From Monosporascus cannonballus (taxonomy: Eukaryota; Ascomycota; Sordariomycetes; Xylariales): a DNA stretch of 64,000 bases. Position numbers and translations under genes: made by a program. Numbering within the stretch: the stretch's first letter is position 1; each line of letters opens with the position of its first letter. The DNA lies in the NCBI GenBank assembly GCA_004154925.1, contig QJNS01000131.1, forward strand, positions 1-64,000, written 5' to 3'. This document shows positions 39,642 through 50,270 of the stretch, one piece after another. Under the pieces are notes generated by a model. The model was not told where the DNA came from, searched no databases, and saw nothing but the letters and a program-made list of their open reading frames with translations.

Positions 39642-39719
39642 AACCACGCAACTACAGAGACGAAGATAACCACGCAACTACAGAGACGAAGATAACCACG
39701 CAACTACAGAGACGAAGAT
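39642..39719. repeat. 26 bp tandem repeat, three copies, just upstream of ARPC1
   Basis: Unit AACCACGCAACTACAGAGAC plus GAAGAT at 39642-39667, 39668-39693 and 39694-39719, identical by eye, followed by a partial unit (AACCAC). It ends about 24 bases before the ARPC1 ATG, so it is probably in the 5' leader or core promoter. Confidence 0.95.
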
Positions 39720-39742
39720 AACCACAACCACGCAGCGCGACA

Positions 39743-40894
39743 ATGGCCGCTCCTGAAGTCCACCATCTCTTCCACCGCCCCATCGCTGACCACTCCTTCT
39801 CCGCCGACCGCCAGACTCTCGCTGTCGCCAAAGATTCCACCGTCGAGCTCTATGGCCGAGTGGGCAATGCATTCAAGTTGAAGGACGAACTCAAGGGCCA
39901 CGATAAAACTGTTACGAGTGTCGACATCGCCCCAAACTCGGGCCGTATCGTCACTTGCTCCCAAGACCGCAATGCCCTGGTCTGGGAACCCTCTCCTACC
40001 GGCTATAAGCCCACTCTTGTCCTTCTCCGCATCGCCCGAGCAGCCACCTTCGTGCGGTGGTCCCCATCCGAGACCAAGTTCGCTGTCGGTTCGGGCGATA
40101 GGGTCATTGCCATCTGCTACTTCGAAGAGGAGAACGACTGGTGGGTCTCCAAGCACTTGAAGAAGCCCATCCGGAGCACCATCACCACCGTCAGTTGGCA
40201 CCCGAACTCGGTTCTTCTCGCCGCCGGCTCCACCGATGCTCATGCTAGGGTCTTCTCCAGCTTCGTTAAGGGCGTCGATTCCCGCCCTGATCCCAGCGTA
40301 TGGGGCGAGCGCCTTCCTTTCAACACCGTCTGTGGCGAGTTCTTGAATAGCTCAGCCGGATGGGTCCACTCTGTTGCTTTCTCTCCGAGCGGCGATGCCC
40401 TGGCCTTTGCTGCCCATGATAGTAGCATTACCATCGTATATCCAACCGGTCCTGAACAGCCACCCCGCGCCGTCGTCAGTGTCAACGCACAGCTACTACC
40501 TTTTATGAGCCTGATTTGGAACGGTGAAGGCGAGATTATTGCCGCCGGGTACGATTGCGAGGCTTTCCGCTTTAGAGGCGATGCTTCGGGCTGGCAGCTA
40601 AGTGGTACCCTGGAGGCCAAGGCCCGCCCTGGTTTGGAAGATGCCCGCGAGGAATCCGCGTTAAACATGTTCCGCTCCATGGACCTGAAGGGCAAGGTAA
40701 AAGACGACACTCAACTGAAGACGGTCCATCAGAATACGATCTCCACCGTTCGTGTCTACGAATCCAATGGCGACTCCGTGTCTAAGTTTAGCAGTAAGTT
40801 GCTTTCCTTGTCCTGTCTCTTCACACTGTGTCAAAGGCTGACCTCCCGCACAGCGAGCGGGGTTGATGGTAGAATCGTCATCTGGAACACGTAG
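39743..40894 (+). CDS. ARC40: Arp2/3 complex subunit 1 (ARPC1/p41), WD40 protein
   Basis: Beta-propeller subunit of the Arp2/3 actin-nucleating complex, at cortical patches and endocytic sites. Exons 39743-40793 and 40854-40894, giving 363 aa, the usual length. The 60 bp intron (GTAAGT...CACAG) is in frame, so an uninterrupted reading adds 20 spurious residues; removing it yields KFSTSGVDGRIVIWNT, the conserved family terminus. WD-type blades run throughout: VTSVDIAPNSGRIVTCSQD, TFVRWSPSETKFAVGSGD, STITTVSWHPNSVLLAAGS and VHSVAFSPSGDALAFAAHD. FAVGSGDRVIAICYFEEEN and the NMFRSMDLKG insert near the end are ARPC1 hallmarks. The start is the first ATG after the 26 bp repeats. Confidence 0.95.
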   Translation: MAAPEVHHLFHRPIADHSFSADRQTLAVAKDSTVELYGRVGNAFKLKDELKGHDKTVTSVDIAPNSGRIVTCSQDRNALVWEPSPTGYKPTLVLLRIARAATFVRWSPSETKFAVGSGDRVIAICYFEEENDWWVSKHLKKPIRSTITTVSWHPNSVLLAAGSTDAHARVFSSFVKGVDSRPDPSVWGERLPFNTVCGEFLNSSAGWVHSVAFSPSGDALAFAAHDSSITIVYPTGPEQPPRAVVSVNAQLLPFMSLIWNGEGEIIAAGYDCEAFRFRGDASGWQLSGTLEAKARPGLEDAREESALNMFRSMDLKGKVKDDTQLKTVHQNTISTVRVYESNGDSVSKFSSKLLSLSCLFTLCQRLTSRTASGVDGRIVIWNT

Positions 40895-41159
40895 ACCTAG
40901 AAAGATAATGAACGGCGAGAGGCCGCCATGACCATGTTTCAAAATAAGTACCGCTTGTGTTGATTTCGCTCGTCTTCCGGCGGTTCTATTCTTACACCTG
41001 CCTGAGAGTCTGGTAGTCATATCTCCTTGGTCCCTCAGGAGCTGGAAGTGTCTATCTGCGTCACCATGTAATTGTCTCTTACTTTAGGTGGACTACTAAT
41101 ACGGTAGGAGTTGCCATCCAATCTTCTTTTTCCCAGAGATTTTGTTCTCCGTATCTACT
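40895..41159. other. Short intergenic region
   Basis: ARPC1 3' region; nothing distinctive seen. Confidence 0.4.
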
Positions 41160-41765
41160 ATGAACCCTGTAACTTCCCCGAGTAACCCTATCTACAAGCA
41201 GATTCAGTATCCGTCTTCCACCGCATCTAGCGTGACCCCAACACTTAAAATGGAAGAGGTGAATTCGAGAACACGTCACCGGACGTTGAGTGCCTACCAC
41301 ATGCCTCCCGTTTCATCGCCTAGCCAACTTCCTTTCCACTATCCCAGCACTGGAACGTCCATCCCGAACCAGCCGCTCCATCGCCCGGCCTTACCTAATA
41401 CACAAATCCTTCGGGGGTACCAACCTTATGTGAGTGCGGTACCTCTTCCCTACGGGAAACCTCACAACGCCGAACCAGATGCGAACTCGTACCCACCACT
41501 CAACGCCAAGATGGAGTTCCCAGATCCTGTTCACTCGAGTACTCATGCTCTCGTGTGTAGTCAGGATCAAGGATATGTTGAGGAACAAACGCCCAGTCAT
41601 CGCAGTACCTGGGACTCCTTAGAAACGGTCTGCATCGCAGATACACCGCCCGCAGCCCATTTCTCCCATCGAAATGTACCACTCCATCGCTGTTTTCCCG
41701 CGATTCTCAAGGCCTTTGAGCCATTCCTCTACCGCAGCTCGACCCAACAAACTGAGCCGAGTTGA
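41160..41765 (+). CDS. Uncharacterised proline/serine-rich ORF
   Basis: A 201-residue open frame from the first ATG (41160). The frame stays open a little upstream, but only to a TTG. It is rich in Pro, Ser, Thr and Tyr (for example LPFHYPSTGTSIPNQP), with no signal peptide, membrane segment or domain I recognise. Upstream is ARPC1, ending 265 bases before on the same strand. It could be a real low-complexity regulatory protein, an exon of a larger unrecognised gene, or a chance frame; its codon use resembles neighbouring genes and it is long for chance at this GC, which is the only support. Confidence 0.35.
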   Translation: MNPVTSPSNPIYKQIQYPSSTASSVTPTLKMEEVNSRTRHRTLSAYHMPPVSSPSQLPFHYPSTGTSIPNQPLHRPALPNTQILRGYQPYVSAVPLPYGKPHNAEPDANSYPPLNAKMEFPDPVHSSTHALVCSQDQGYVEEQTPSHRSTWDSLETVCIADTPPAAHFSHRNVPLHRCFPAILKAFEPFLYRSSTQQTEPS

Positions 41766-43912
41766 ATTCGCCCGCAAGCTCGTCCAAGTCGGCACATAGG
41801 AACAGCTTCGTTAGTGCATACCCACGGGTGCATGCGTAAGGACATCTAGCAGTAGGACATGCATTTAATTCGTGATGAAAACAGATGGACGTGCGGGTAG
41901 CAATACTAGTAGTATTAAGGGGGAGACGGTCAGGTCAATTTCCTAGTCGAGTTCTTAGCCTTCCGTGCAAGTCGAACTACAACCACTGCCCACCTTGACT
42001 CTCCTTTTCAGGAGACAATGGCGGCAGCTCTTCAAAGCGAAGGCCCAGATGGCCCCGACTCCATCTATCCCTGATCCTGAACGCCATTGATCAGTGGCCA
42101 AAGTCGGACCTGTTGATTCAGTTTTGGCACAGAACTGGCATCTAGCCTAGCAAGCTAGCCGCCACACTGACTCACTCTCCCCTTCAAGAGGGCTGGGCAA
42201 CCTCGCCCAGAAGCTCTTTCTTGGGTATTGCCATAAAACATCAGGCTTTAGGTAGAGGGTGTTACACCCGAACACCACGCCCTGCTTGCTTCACCTTTTT
42301 CTTCGACCCGGTCGTGTCAGACGCCGAGTCCGCAATATCAAACAGCTTGCGCTTTTCGAGCGTTGCCGCCCGTCGCAACTAGAGTATCTATTGTAGGTTC
42401 TGCAGAACTACGGTTTGGTGCTTCCAGTCGGTTGACAGCCGAAAGACTGGTGCCCTTACTTCTGCCATCCAATTCAGACTCTGATTGGAAAGACATGGAA
42501 CACCAGGAGAAACTCTGCACTCATTGGAAGGGAAGTCGTTCTCCTCACTGATGGTCAGATGGGAATTCGTTTTTGAGAGCGCTAGCACTAACTCCAGGTG
42601 ACCGTCATCTAGAATCCAGGGTTGCGCTAGTAACCAGGACGGTCAAGGTATTATGCGCTTCAGTGGAAGAAAACATGCATCACCTAAGCCTCAGGGACAG
42701 ACCCTGGAATCAGTGTAATTGTTAGAGGGGCTTGCAGAAGAATGCCAGGACAGAGACGCTAGTGAACGCTTGTCTAAGGGCGCATTGACACATGTGTTGA
42801 CCACCGAAGCGGATTGAGAAAAAGAAAGCAAACCTCCGTTCTCTGAAGGCCGGTCACAGCTTTGGTATGAATGAAAGTGTGGGCCCTTCAGACACAAGGA
42901 AGACAGGAACTTATTAAATACCAAAACATGGATTTAGCACATGAAAGTATGCTTAGACTGACCCAACAATTCAGATTAGAAGTGTAAAATCTTGAACACC
43001 AGTCAAATTCACCGTTACCCTAATTATCGTGGCGCTTTGAAAAGAAGAGTGTGCTGTACCGACTGGCGGTATTTACAGCTAATGTACCTAACTAGACCCC
43101 AGGGAACGCTGAAGTGCCTGTAGGAATGTCGGTTTGGGAGATAAGGCACCTAGGAATAAGTACCTTCAGGTATGAGTGAAGCTTTTCAATTGGACATGCA
43201 TATGTGCGGTGCATATGGGTATCCAGGTAGCTTCAGCTTTAATTAAACATAGTAAGATGGGATGAAAAAGAAAAGCTGCGAAAGAATAAGTGGTTGCAAA
43301 ACCGATGCAAGGCAAACATGGACATAAGCACTTACACACACTAAGCTAGGCTAGGTACCTAGTGCATATTGCCAGGAACTCATCATCACTTTGAGATTTC
43401 CCTCCCCCACACGGGTACATACCATGAAGGTATGTCATGTTGTATCAATAAATGGGCTTGAGGCTCCCAACCAGATCGGAAGGGTCCTGCCAGGTACGGA
43501 CGGACCTACGCGTATGTATGTATGCACATGTACCAATATTTACCTGCCTATAATTAGAATAGCATCGGATCATCCAAATATCACCACTAGTTAGGTACGT
43601 ACACCTATAGGTATCTTACCACATGCGAGTACCTACTCAAAATGTACCCTAGTAGTAGTATCATGATTCCCCAGAGTGGCACTACGGCAACAGACACTTC
43701 GCGAAGTCGGTACTTAAGCAGAATCCCTCCCACATTTGCCCCGCTACCACGCCTAGGAAAAAAAAAAGAGGGAATATCGCCAGAAAAGGCAATTATCGCA
43801 TCCTTTCCGTTTCTCTTCTTTTTGCCGCCCACGCGCCTGGAGCACGTTGCTTCTGCATATTTGCTTCATCATCTTCACGACTTGACTGCGATTAATTATA
43901 TTTGCAATAGAG
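41766..43912. other. Intergenic 2.1 kb, largely empty
   Basis: Between the proline-rich ORF and RNA1. Apart from the doubtful minus-strand stretch at 42262-42588 I see no gene. GGTACCTA-type words recur around 43330-43640, and an A-run lies at 43758-43767. The last few hundred bases should be the RNA1 promoter. Confidence 0.5.
42262..42588 (-). pseudogene. Possible broken or unrecognised minus-strand gene end
   Basis: On the minus strand, a coding-like stretch ending at the stop 42262-42264 reads LEKRKLFDIADSASDTTG, then SKKKVKQAGRGVRV. Just upstream two other frames also look coding-like (SESELDGRSKGTSLSAVNRL; FPSNECRVSPGVPCLSN), shifted relative to one another. This could be a frameshifted gene remnant or the last exons of a gene whose introns I cannot place (a TACTCTAG acceptor-like site sits before the last stretch). 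The product is not recognised. Confidence 0.2.
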
Positions 43913-45254
43913 ATGGCGGCGCCCGCTCGCGACAAGGTTTTCTCCCTTGAAGGCAAGGTCCTCAAGCTTGACACGGCTGAGGACTTGGAAGCCCATATTG
44001 CCCCCCTCCGTGCGATGGACGACGTCGAAGAAGTCCGTATGCTCGGCAACACACTCGGCATCGGGGCTTGCAAGCTCCTGGGCGAAGTTCTGGCTACCAA
44101 GAAGTCCCTAAAGGTGAGCCCAGCTTGCTCTATCCAAGGCTGGATTGAATGCCGGTTTCCTGACTTTGTCTCCAACCCCCTTTTTCCCTTAGGTCGCAAA
44201 TTTCGCCGATATCTTTACTGGACGACTGCTCAATGAGATACCAATTGCCCTGTCTTCTCTCCTTACTTCGATAGCAAACCTACCAACCCTTCACACCATC
44301 AACTTGAACGACAATGCCTTCGGCCTCAATACCCAAGCGCCCTTGGTCGAATTCTTGTCAAGCCATGTCCCTCTTCAACACTTATATCTTAACAACAATG
44401 GCTTAGGACCCCATGCCGGCGTATTAGTTGCTGATGCCCTTTCAGAACTCCACGCCAAGAAGGAGGAGGCGAGAAGGAAGGGCGAAGATGTTCCTCACCT
44501 GGAGACCGTCATTTGCGGCCGCAACAGGCTTGAGAACGGGAGCATGACAGCATGGGCGAAGGCCTTTAGCCTACACAACAAGGTCAAGGAGGTCAAGATG
44601 GTCCAGAACGGCATCCGACAAGAAGGTATCTCCCATTTGCTCAGCGAAGGTCTGAGCCGCGCCACCGGCCTCAAAGTCCTCGACCTACAGGACAACACCT
44701 TCACCGTCAAGGGTGCTAAGGCTCTCGCCCGGGTCGCGCCGCTTTGGACTGAAATTCGGGAACTCGGTATCGGGGATTCGCTGCTGAGTTCTAAGGGTGG
44801 CGTCCTCTTTGCTGAAGCTCTCGCCAGGGGTCAGAACAAGAAGCTCGAAATTCTGCGGTTACAGTACAACGACATCACTGCGCTCGGACTTAAGGGCTTC
44901 GCCGACGCCGCTAAAAATGCCCTACCAGCACTGAAGAAGATAGAACTGAACGGCAACAAATTCGCCGAGGATGATGTGTCCATCTTGGCGCTCCAGGAGC
45001 TACTAGAGGAGCGAAAGGAGAAATTCGGCGGGGACGTGGTTGATGAAGACGCATGGGGCATTGACAGTCTCAGCGACCTCGAGGAGTTAGACTCGGACGA
45101 GGAGGCAGAGGAAGAGGAAGGGGAGGTGGAGCCCGAGGTGAAGGCCGAGAAGCTACTGAAGGAGGCCGAGGAGGCCTGGGAGGAGCCTACCGCCCAGGCT
45201 AAAGACCAGGAGGTTGACGCATTAGCTAAGAAGCTGGAGAAGACACAGATCTGA
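43913..45254 (+). CDS. RNA1: Ran GTPase-activating protein (RanGAP, Rna1)
   Basis: Cytosolic activator of Ran GTP hydrolysis that drives nucleocytoplasmic transport direction. Exons 43913-44113 and 44193-45254, giving 420 aa, close to yeast Rna1. The intron 44114-44192 (79 bp, GTGAGC...TTAG, phase 0) joins KKSLK to VANFADIFTGRLLNEIP. Leucine-rich repeats of the RanGAP type fill residues ~30-350: LPTLHTINLNDNAFG, LQHLYLNNNGLGPHAG, LETVICGRNRLENGS, VKEVKMVQNGIRQEG, LKVLDLQDNTF, LEILRLQYNDIT and LKKIELNGNKF. The LNDNAFG and NNNGLGP segments belong to the conserved Ran-facing region. The C-terminus is an acidic tract (SDLEELDSDEEAEEEEGE) as in Rna1. The downstream neighbour is a TIR element, not a gene. 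Confidence 0.95.
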
Positions 45255-45488
45255 CAAGAGTCGAGTCAATGATGCTAGGCGCCGTTCTGTCGTGGCTAAG
45301 TAGACATAGATAAACGAAGTAGAACAATGATGATACCCTGAACAATTTAGATGATATGCCTCGCTCGACTACGTCGGGTGGATTGGACCACGACTATGGA
45401 GTGGTACATTGGAACCGACACATCACGTCGCATCTCCAAATTTAACCCCCGTAGATAGCGCTCGGTGAGAGGGAAGAAACTGGCACCC
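45255..45488. other. RNA1 3' region
   Basis: Short normal-GC spacer between the RNA1 stop and the TIR element; it presumably holds the 3' UTR and poly(A) site. Confidence 0.4.
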
Positions 45489-45490
45489 TA

Positions 45491-45560
45491 ACCTGGAACC
45501 CCATAATGAATTACCCTAACAAATGAATACGGATTTCCACCAAAACGCGCGACATGAAAA
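45491..45560 (+). repeat. Left terminal inverted repeat
   Basis: Pairs with 46606-46674 on the opposite strand; much higher in GC than the interior it encloses. Confidence 0.85.
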
Positions 45561-46605
45561 AATTTATAACAAATTAACAAAAATATATACAATGAAATGA
45601 AAGTTATACATACAAAAAAGGTGATATATTTTACTTATTAAACTATGTTTATATTTTTTTAAAAAAATAATATAATTTTATATTTTATTATAACATTTAT
45701 TATTTATACTGTTTTTATTCTAAAACATCATATAAATTATATAAATAATATTTTTATAAAAGTAATACATGGACGAAATTTTATGAAATTTAATCAAAAT
45801 TTACTGTAAAATGTTTTTAAAAATTGTATTAAATAATTCTAAAAATTTTTATTTCGCTTTATTATATTAATTTTATTTTATTTTTGAATTAGAATATGTA
45901 AAATATTTCTATATTAAGTACATTACATTCAAAAACTTACTTAATTTTAAATATATTTATATGGTAATTAAATTACATTCACTTATTAAACCTAAATTTT
46001 TTTTACTTTTTATTAAATGTTTTATTATATATATATTTAATATTTTTATAATTTCGAAATAAAAAAAGTGTAAAAAATAATATAATAAAGTGGTTAGCTA
46101 ATAAAATTAATTAAAATGAATAAGGCGCGCTTTATTAATCTATACGTAAAGTATTATAATTAAAATTAATAATTAATATATTAATATAAATTTAAAAATA
46201 TATTATTTTATAATCTAAGTTTTACTTTTTTATTAATTATAAAGTGTATAAATAATAATCTATTTTAAATTTATTTTTATTATATAAATTAATATTTTAA
46301 AACAGTTAAAATTTAAAAAAAATATTTTTTATTGGAACTTTTATTTTAAATTATATATTAATATATTTCTCGATTAATTATTATTTTACTTAATATAATA
46401 AAAGTCTTTATTTTCACATATTATATATTCTTAAAGAAAACTTTATATTTATTTTTAAATTGTGTTTGTTTATTTTATTTTAAAGTTTCGCCTACATTGC
46501 TTAATTACGTAATACAAGTAATTTATTCAAGTAAAAACCAATTTCGTTTATAGAATTAAAACCCGTTTTATTTTAGCTTTTTTGGTTAAATTATTATTAA
46601 TTTTT

Positions 46606-46674
46606 CTACATCGCGCGTTATGGTGAAAATCCGTATTTATTGTTAGGGTAATTCATTATGTGGGGGTTCCAGGT
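46606..46674 (-). repeat. Right terminal inverted repeat
   Basis: Inverted match to 45491-45560 with a few substitutions and a 1-2 base length difference in the C-run near the tip. Confidence 0.85.
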
Positions 46675-46676
46675 TA

Positions 46677-47359
46677 AATATTATTGATTGCAATCCCGCT
46701 TTTAAATATGTCCCTCTACGTTTGAGTCGAGTGATATCACCGCATTATAGCCTATCTATATAATTGTAGGCCTCAGCAACATTCTGTAGATACTTGTAAC
46801 GTAGCGGCAGTATGCAATCACTAATCCTAGAGCCAAAAAATTGGCAATTCTCAGGCCCAACCACCAATGGTGGACTGGACCACCCTCACTCATCCATATA
46901 TACATGCATAGCTCTCCGTATCATCACCGCAACGTCATGGATATTAAGTGGCTACGACCCTATCCTAACGTAATCACAACGAGGAGGGCTACGGACACAA
47001 GGAGATAACGGGAGCGATGCTTTCCATATAATAAAAGAAGAGCGTATAGCGTATCGTCGTATGTACAAGACAGAGGTTGTGTATTTCGTACTTCCATGGA
47101 AGGTTTGTGCCAAACGTACCAAGTACCTACTCAGTTGCCTTACCCCCCAGCCTAATCATGGCCGATCGCCATGGTTATCTGTCCCCTATCATAAATTCCT
47201 ACACGCCAAGGGGTTCCCCCACGGTCCTGCCAGTTGCACAGGACGACAATCCGCAAGCACCAGCCTTCACGCGAAACCGCTGGAAAGGTTAAACCCGTGT
47301 AAACACCCTGGCCCAAGTTTCTACCATAGCACAAGAGATTCCCATCGTAAGTTCCTCTA
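46677..47359. other. DNM1 3' flank
   Basis: Normal-GC non-coding DNA after a short AT-rich tail. Small overlapping ORFs at 47061-47399 resemble nothing. Confidence 0.45.
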
Positions 47360-49897
47360 TTATAATACCTCGCCAATAATCTTGGCAGCCTCTCTGTAGG
47401 TCTGGAGAAGCTTTTCGCACTTCTCCCGCTCCTTCTTGACGCCGTCGTCTTCGTAAAGTAATTCTTCGAAGAGCGACTCTTTGTAAAGCTCGCTCACTAG
47501 TCGATTTTGCACCACATCCTTGCAGTGGTTCACCAGGAGATGCATGACTGCCTTGGGAACCTGGTCCGCGATAGATTCGCGGACAATGTTGAAATATGAC
47601 GAGATGAGTGCGCGAATGAGCTCCGTCTCCATTGCCTCACGCTCCGTAAGAGCCGGTTCCATGTTGTCAACCTGCGATGTTAGCGTATGTGACGGATGCA
47701 GTTCGGAAGAATCGCCTACAAATTGCGAGCCCGCGCCAAGGTTGGTGGCCCTGGGACCGTCTTCTTCGCGCATTAAAGAAGAAGGAAGTGCCGGTCGGTG
47801 GGTTAACTTGTCCTCCCCGCGTCTGATGCTTTGGCTGAAGGTGGGCTCTGCGCTCTGGCTGACGTGGCGCGGGAGTGGTGAAGGGGCCCCAGCGCCTCCG
47901 ACTTGCGGTGCACCGCCGTCCTTGCCAAAAAAGTAGTTCAGGAATGAATCCCGAGCATTCCCGGCCGGCTGGGAATGCAACCTGTTCGGCGAGTTCGACC
48001 GTGCACCGTTCACGGCCGCGGCTATGCTTGCACTCCCGTTTTCACGGACAGCTGGCGACATGCTTCGGGAGGCCTTCGCACTCTGCTTACGGGGGTTAAC
48101 GAGCTCGCCTTTTTCATTTGCCGCCTCTTCTTCATCCTCGAGAATATCGGCCCCGTTGGCGCCAAGCTCCTTGAGTCGCTTCTTCTCTCGCCTCTCCCTT
48201 TCTTCCTGGATCAGTTTCTTTCTTTCGCGCTCCTGCCTGTTGCTGACCACATGGCTCATGGCGGCGGCGGCGCCGAGGAAGTTGGGATGATTTGTATTAA
48301 TATAAGCCCGTTGGATAGATATTAAAGACTCGACGTAGGACGAGGCCGGTCCCAGACGTTCCCGCAGAAGATCCGATACCACCTCTATAAGCTTGGCTTG
48401 CAGTCTAGGGTAGCGAGACAGCTCCGTAGACCCGCAAGTGTGGCATATCTTGATTAGCTCTTCATATACTAACTCAACGCACCGTTGACTGGGCATCTCG
48501 AGCAGCTTAATCTGCGGCTTGACCAGCAAATCAAAGGCCATCTCCGGTACAAACAGGCTCGGCCTCGGGCCGGTAGAGTTACGTATAGCGGTTCTGATAT
48601 CGAGCGCCGAAAGATTTGAGGTGGGATCAATCGACTCTAGGGCACTCCCGAATACCGAGTTAAAGATATAATAGATGCGAGCACCTCCCGAGAGTTCCTT
48701 GGTGGATATTTCCGTGGACGTACCATCGACGGAAGATATGAACGATGCAGCGAAGCGAGTCATCAGTTGCAGGATCATAGACCCACGGTGTTCTTTACCG
48801 CTGAAATGCATGTCTCCGTAACTGGCAAGTTCCTGTTGGGTCTGGCCCATCAGTGTGTTGAGACGGGCCTTGATGTCCGGCAGTCGCTCTCGGATATGGG
48901 ACATCAGAGTTTGATTCAGAGTCTTGGCCAGGTACTGAGTTCCACATCGCGAGGCTATGTTACGGTAGGCAGGATGATGTCGGAAGAATTCAGACTCCGC
49001 CTTCAATGCCTCTTCCATGGGCCTGTTCCCCTGGATGTCCTGTTGGGACCGGTTGACAACGCCGATGAAGCCAAGCTTCAGCGGGTACACCCTGCCCGAA
49101 AGGATATCTAAGGCGTTAGTGCCGTGGTCCATGAGATCGACCTTGGTGAGAACGCCGATGGTCCTCCGGCCCAGGGGATCCACATGTCTGGCAAGCTTCA
49201 GAGCTTCCGAGTTGACTATGTCGACATTGGCAGGCGACACTGCGAGGACGATGCTATTCGGCTTGGCAATATATTCAGATATGAGGGTGCGAGTCTGCTT
49301 CTCGATGTCGGGAGGCTGGTCTCCGATAGGAACCTTGGTCAGACCTGGTAAGTCGACCAGAGTGAGGTTAAGGACGTGGGGAGAGTAAATTTTAAGGTTG
49401 ATTGGTTGTCTGTTGATGCCTTTGTTGTTGCCAGCAACACGGGACGTCTCGGACTCGATCTCGCGCTTGACATCCCCAAAGTCGGTAAACTTTCGACTTG
49501 GGATGTGCTGAAATTCCGCCCACTCGGAACGGCGTGCCTGATTTGGGTTTCGGTAGGCTGCGTGAACGTCTGGTTCGGACTCATCCTCTTCGACGTTGAT
49601 CAACTGGAGTATCAGTGGCCGGCGAGTGACGATTCCGCTGCCACGAGGAAGAAAGTCGCGGCCAACGATGTTCTCGAGCACCGATGACTTGCCAGCAGAC
49701 TGGGATCCGACGACGACCTACAATCATGACGATGGAGCCCACCGGTTAGTACGTGACCCCATAATGAGGGGGATAGAGGGGGATAATGAGGAGCATACGA
49801 TCTGGGGCAGGTCAAGAGAGTCTGTGCCGATTGTGTTGAAGACCAGGTCTTGTAACTGGTTGACTACCCGCAATAAATCCTCCCCGAGCGCTGCCAT
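47360..49897 (-). CDS. DNM1: Dynamin-related GTPase Dnm1 (mitochondrial/peroxisomal fission)
   Basis: Large self-assembling GTPase that constricts mitochondria and peroxisomes. Exons on the minus strand: 49897-49799 and 49717-47360, giving 818 aa. The 81 bp intron (49718-49798, GTATGC...TGTAG, phase 0) joins MAALGEDLLRVVNQLQD...LDLPQI to VVVGSQSAGKSSVLENIVG, restoring the P-loop. Other GTPase motifs are DLPG, TKVDLMDHG and VVNRSQQD. In the middle and stalk domains, ELSGGARIYYIFNSVFG, RNSTGPRPSLFVPE and AYINTNHPNFLGAAAAM are Dnm1-type and unlike Vps1. A Lys/Glu-rich then Ser/Pro-rich low-complexity insert B (about 520-680) replaces a PH domain, and a GTPase effector domain ends in TYREAAKIIGEVL. 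An upstream in-frame ATG (49912) would add MYPST; the MAALGEDLL start fits the family better. Confidence 0.95.
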
Positions 49898-50270
49898 GGT
49901 GGATGGATACAAGACGAGGAACCGAATATTGCAAGGCAGTAGATGAGGGCGAGTTTGGTGGCGGACGTTTTGATGTCTGTCTGAATGTGAGTATGTAATT
50001 TTTTGGATTTCTTATCTTTCTTCCTTTTTTTTTTCCCTCTCCCTATCTTTCGGTCGCCTGCTTGGAGGTCCCGCCGTGGAGCTTGGGATTTGATGTTTTA
50101 CGTTTTTTTTAGGCATGTATGTTGTTGGCAAATGCACGTACGCCATGAAAGAACCCGTTTAGTGGACACAATGGGGGATATTTGGGTACCAAAGTAATAG
50201 AGAGTACCCACTTATAAGTTACATAGTGCTCCTTGTGCAAGTACCTACTCAGTGGAAGGTATATATACCG
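49898..50270. promoter_or_regulatory. DNM1 upstream region, edge of gene island
   Basis: CT-rich leader-like sequence at about 50003-50050 upstream of DNM1, then a rapid fall into AT-rich DNA near 50270. Confidence 0.5.

Larger units (their letters stand above)
45491..46674. mobile_element. 1184 bp terminal-inverted-repeat element at a TA site
   Basis: The first and last ~70 bases are imperfect inverted repeats. The left end reads ACCTGGAACCCCATAATGAA; the reverse complement of the right end reads ACCTGGAACCCCCACATAAT, and both continue through TTACCCTAACAA, ATACGGATTT, CACCA and ACGCGCGA. Flanking TA dinucleotides at 45489-45490 and 46675-46676 suggest a Tc1/mariner-type target duplication. 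The 1 kb interior is extremely AT-rich with no open frame, consistent with RIP of either a gutted transposase gene or a non-coding element. It is an isolated AT-rich islet inside an otherwise normal gene island. Confidence 0.85.

Noticed and set aside
47061..47399. ORFs at the DNM1 3' end
   Set aside because: Overlapping on both strands, no family resemblance; likely 3' UTR and spacer.
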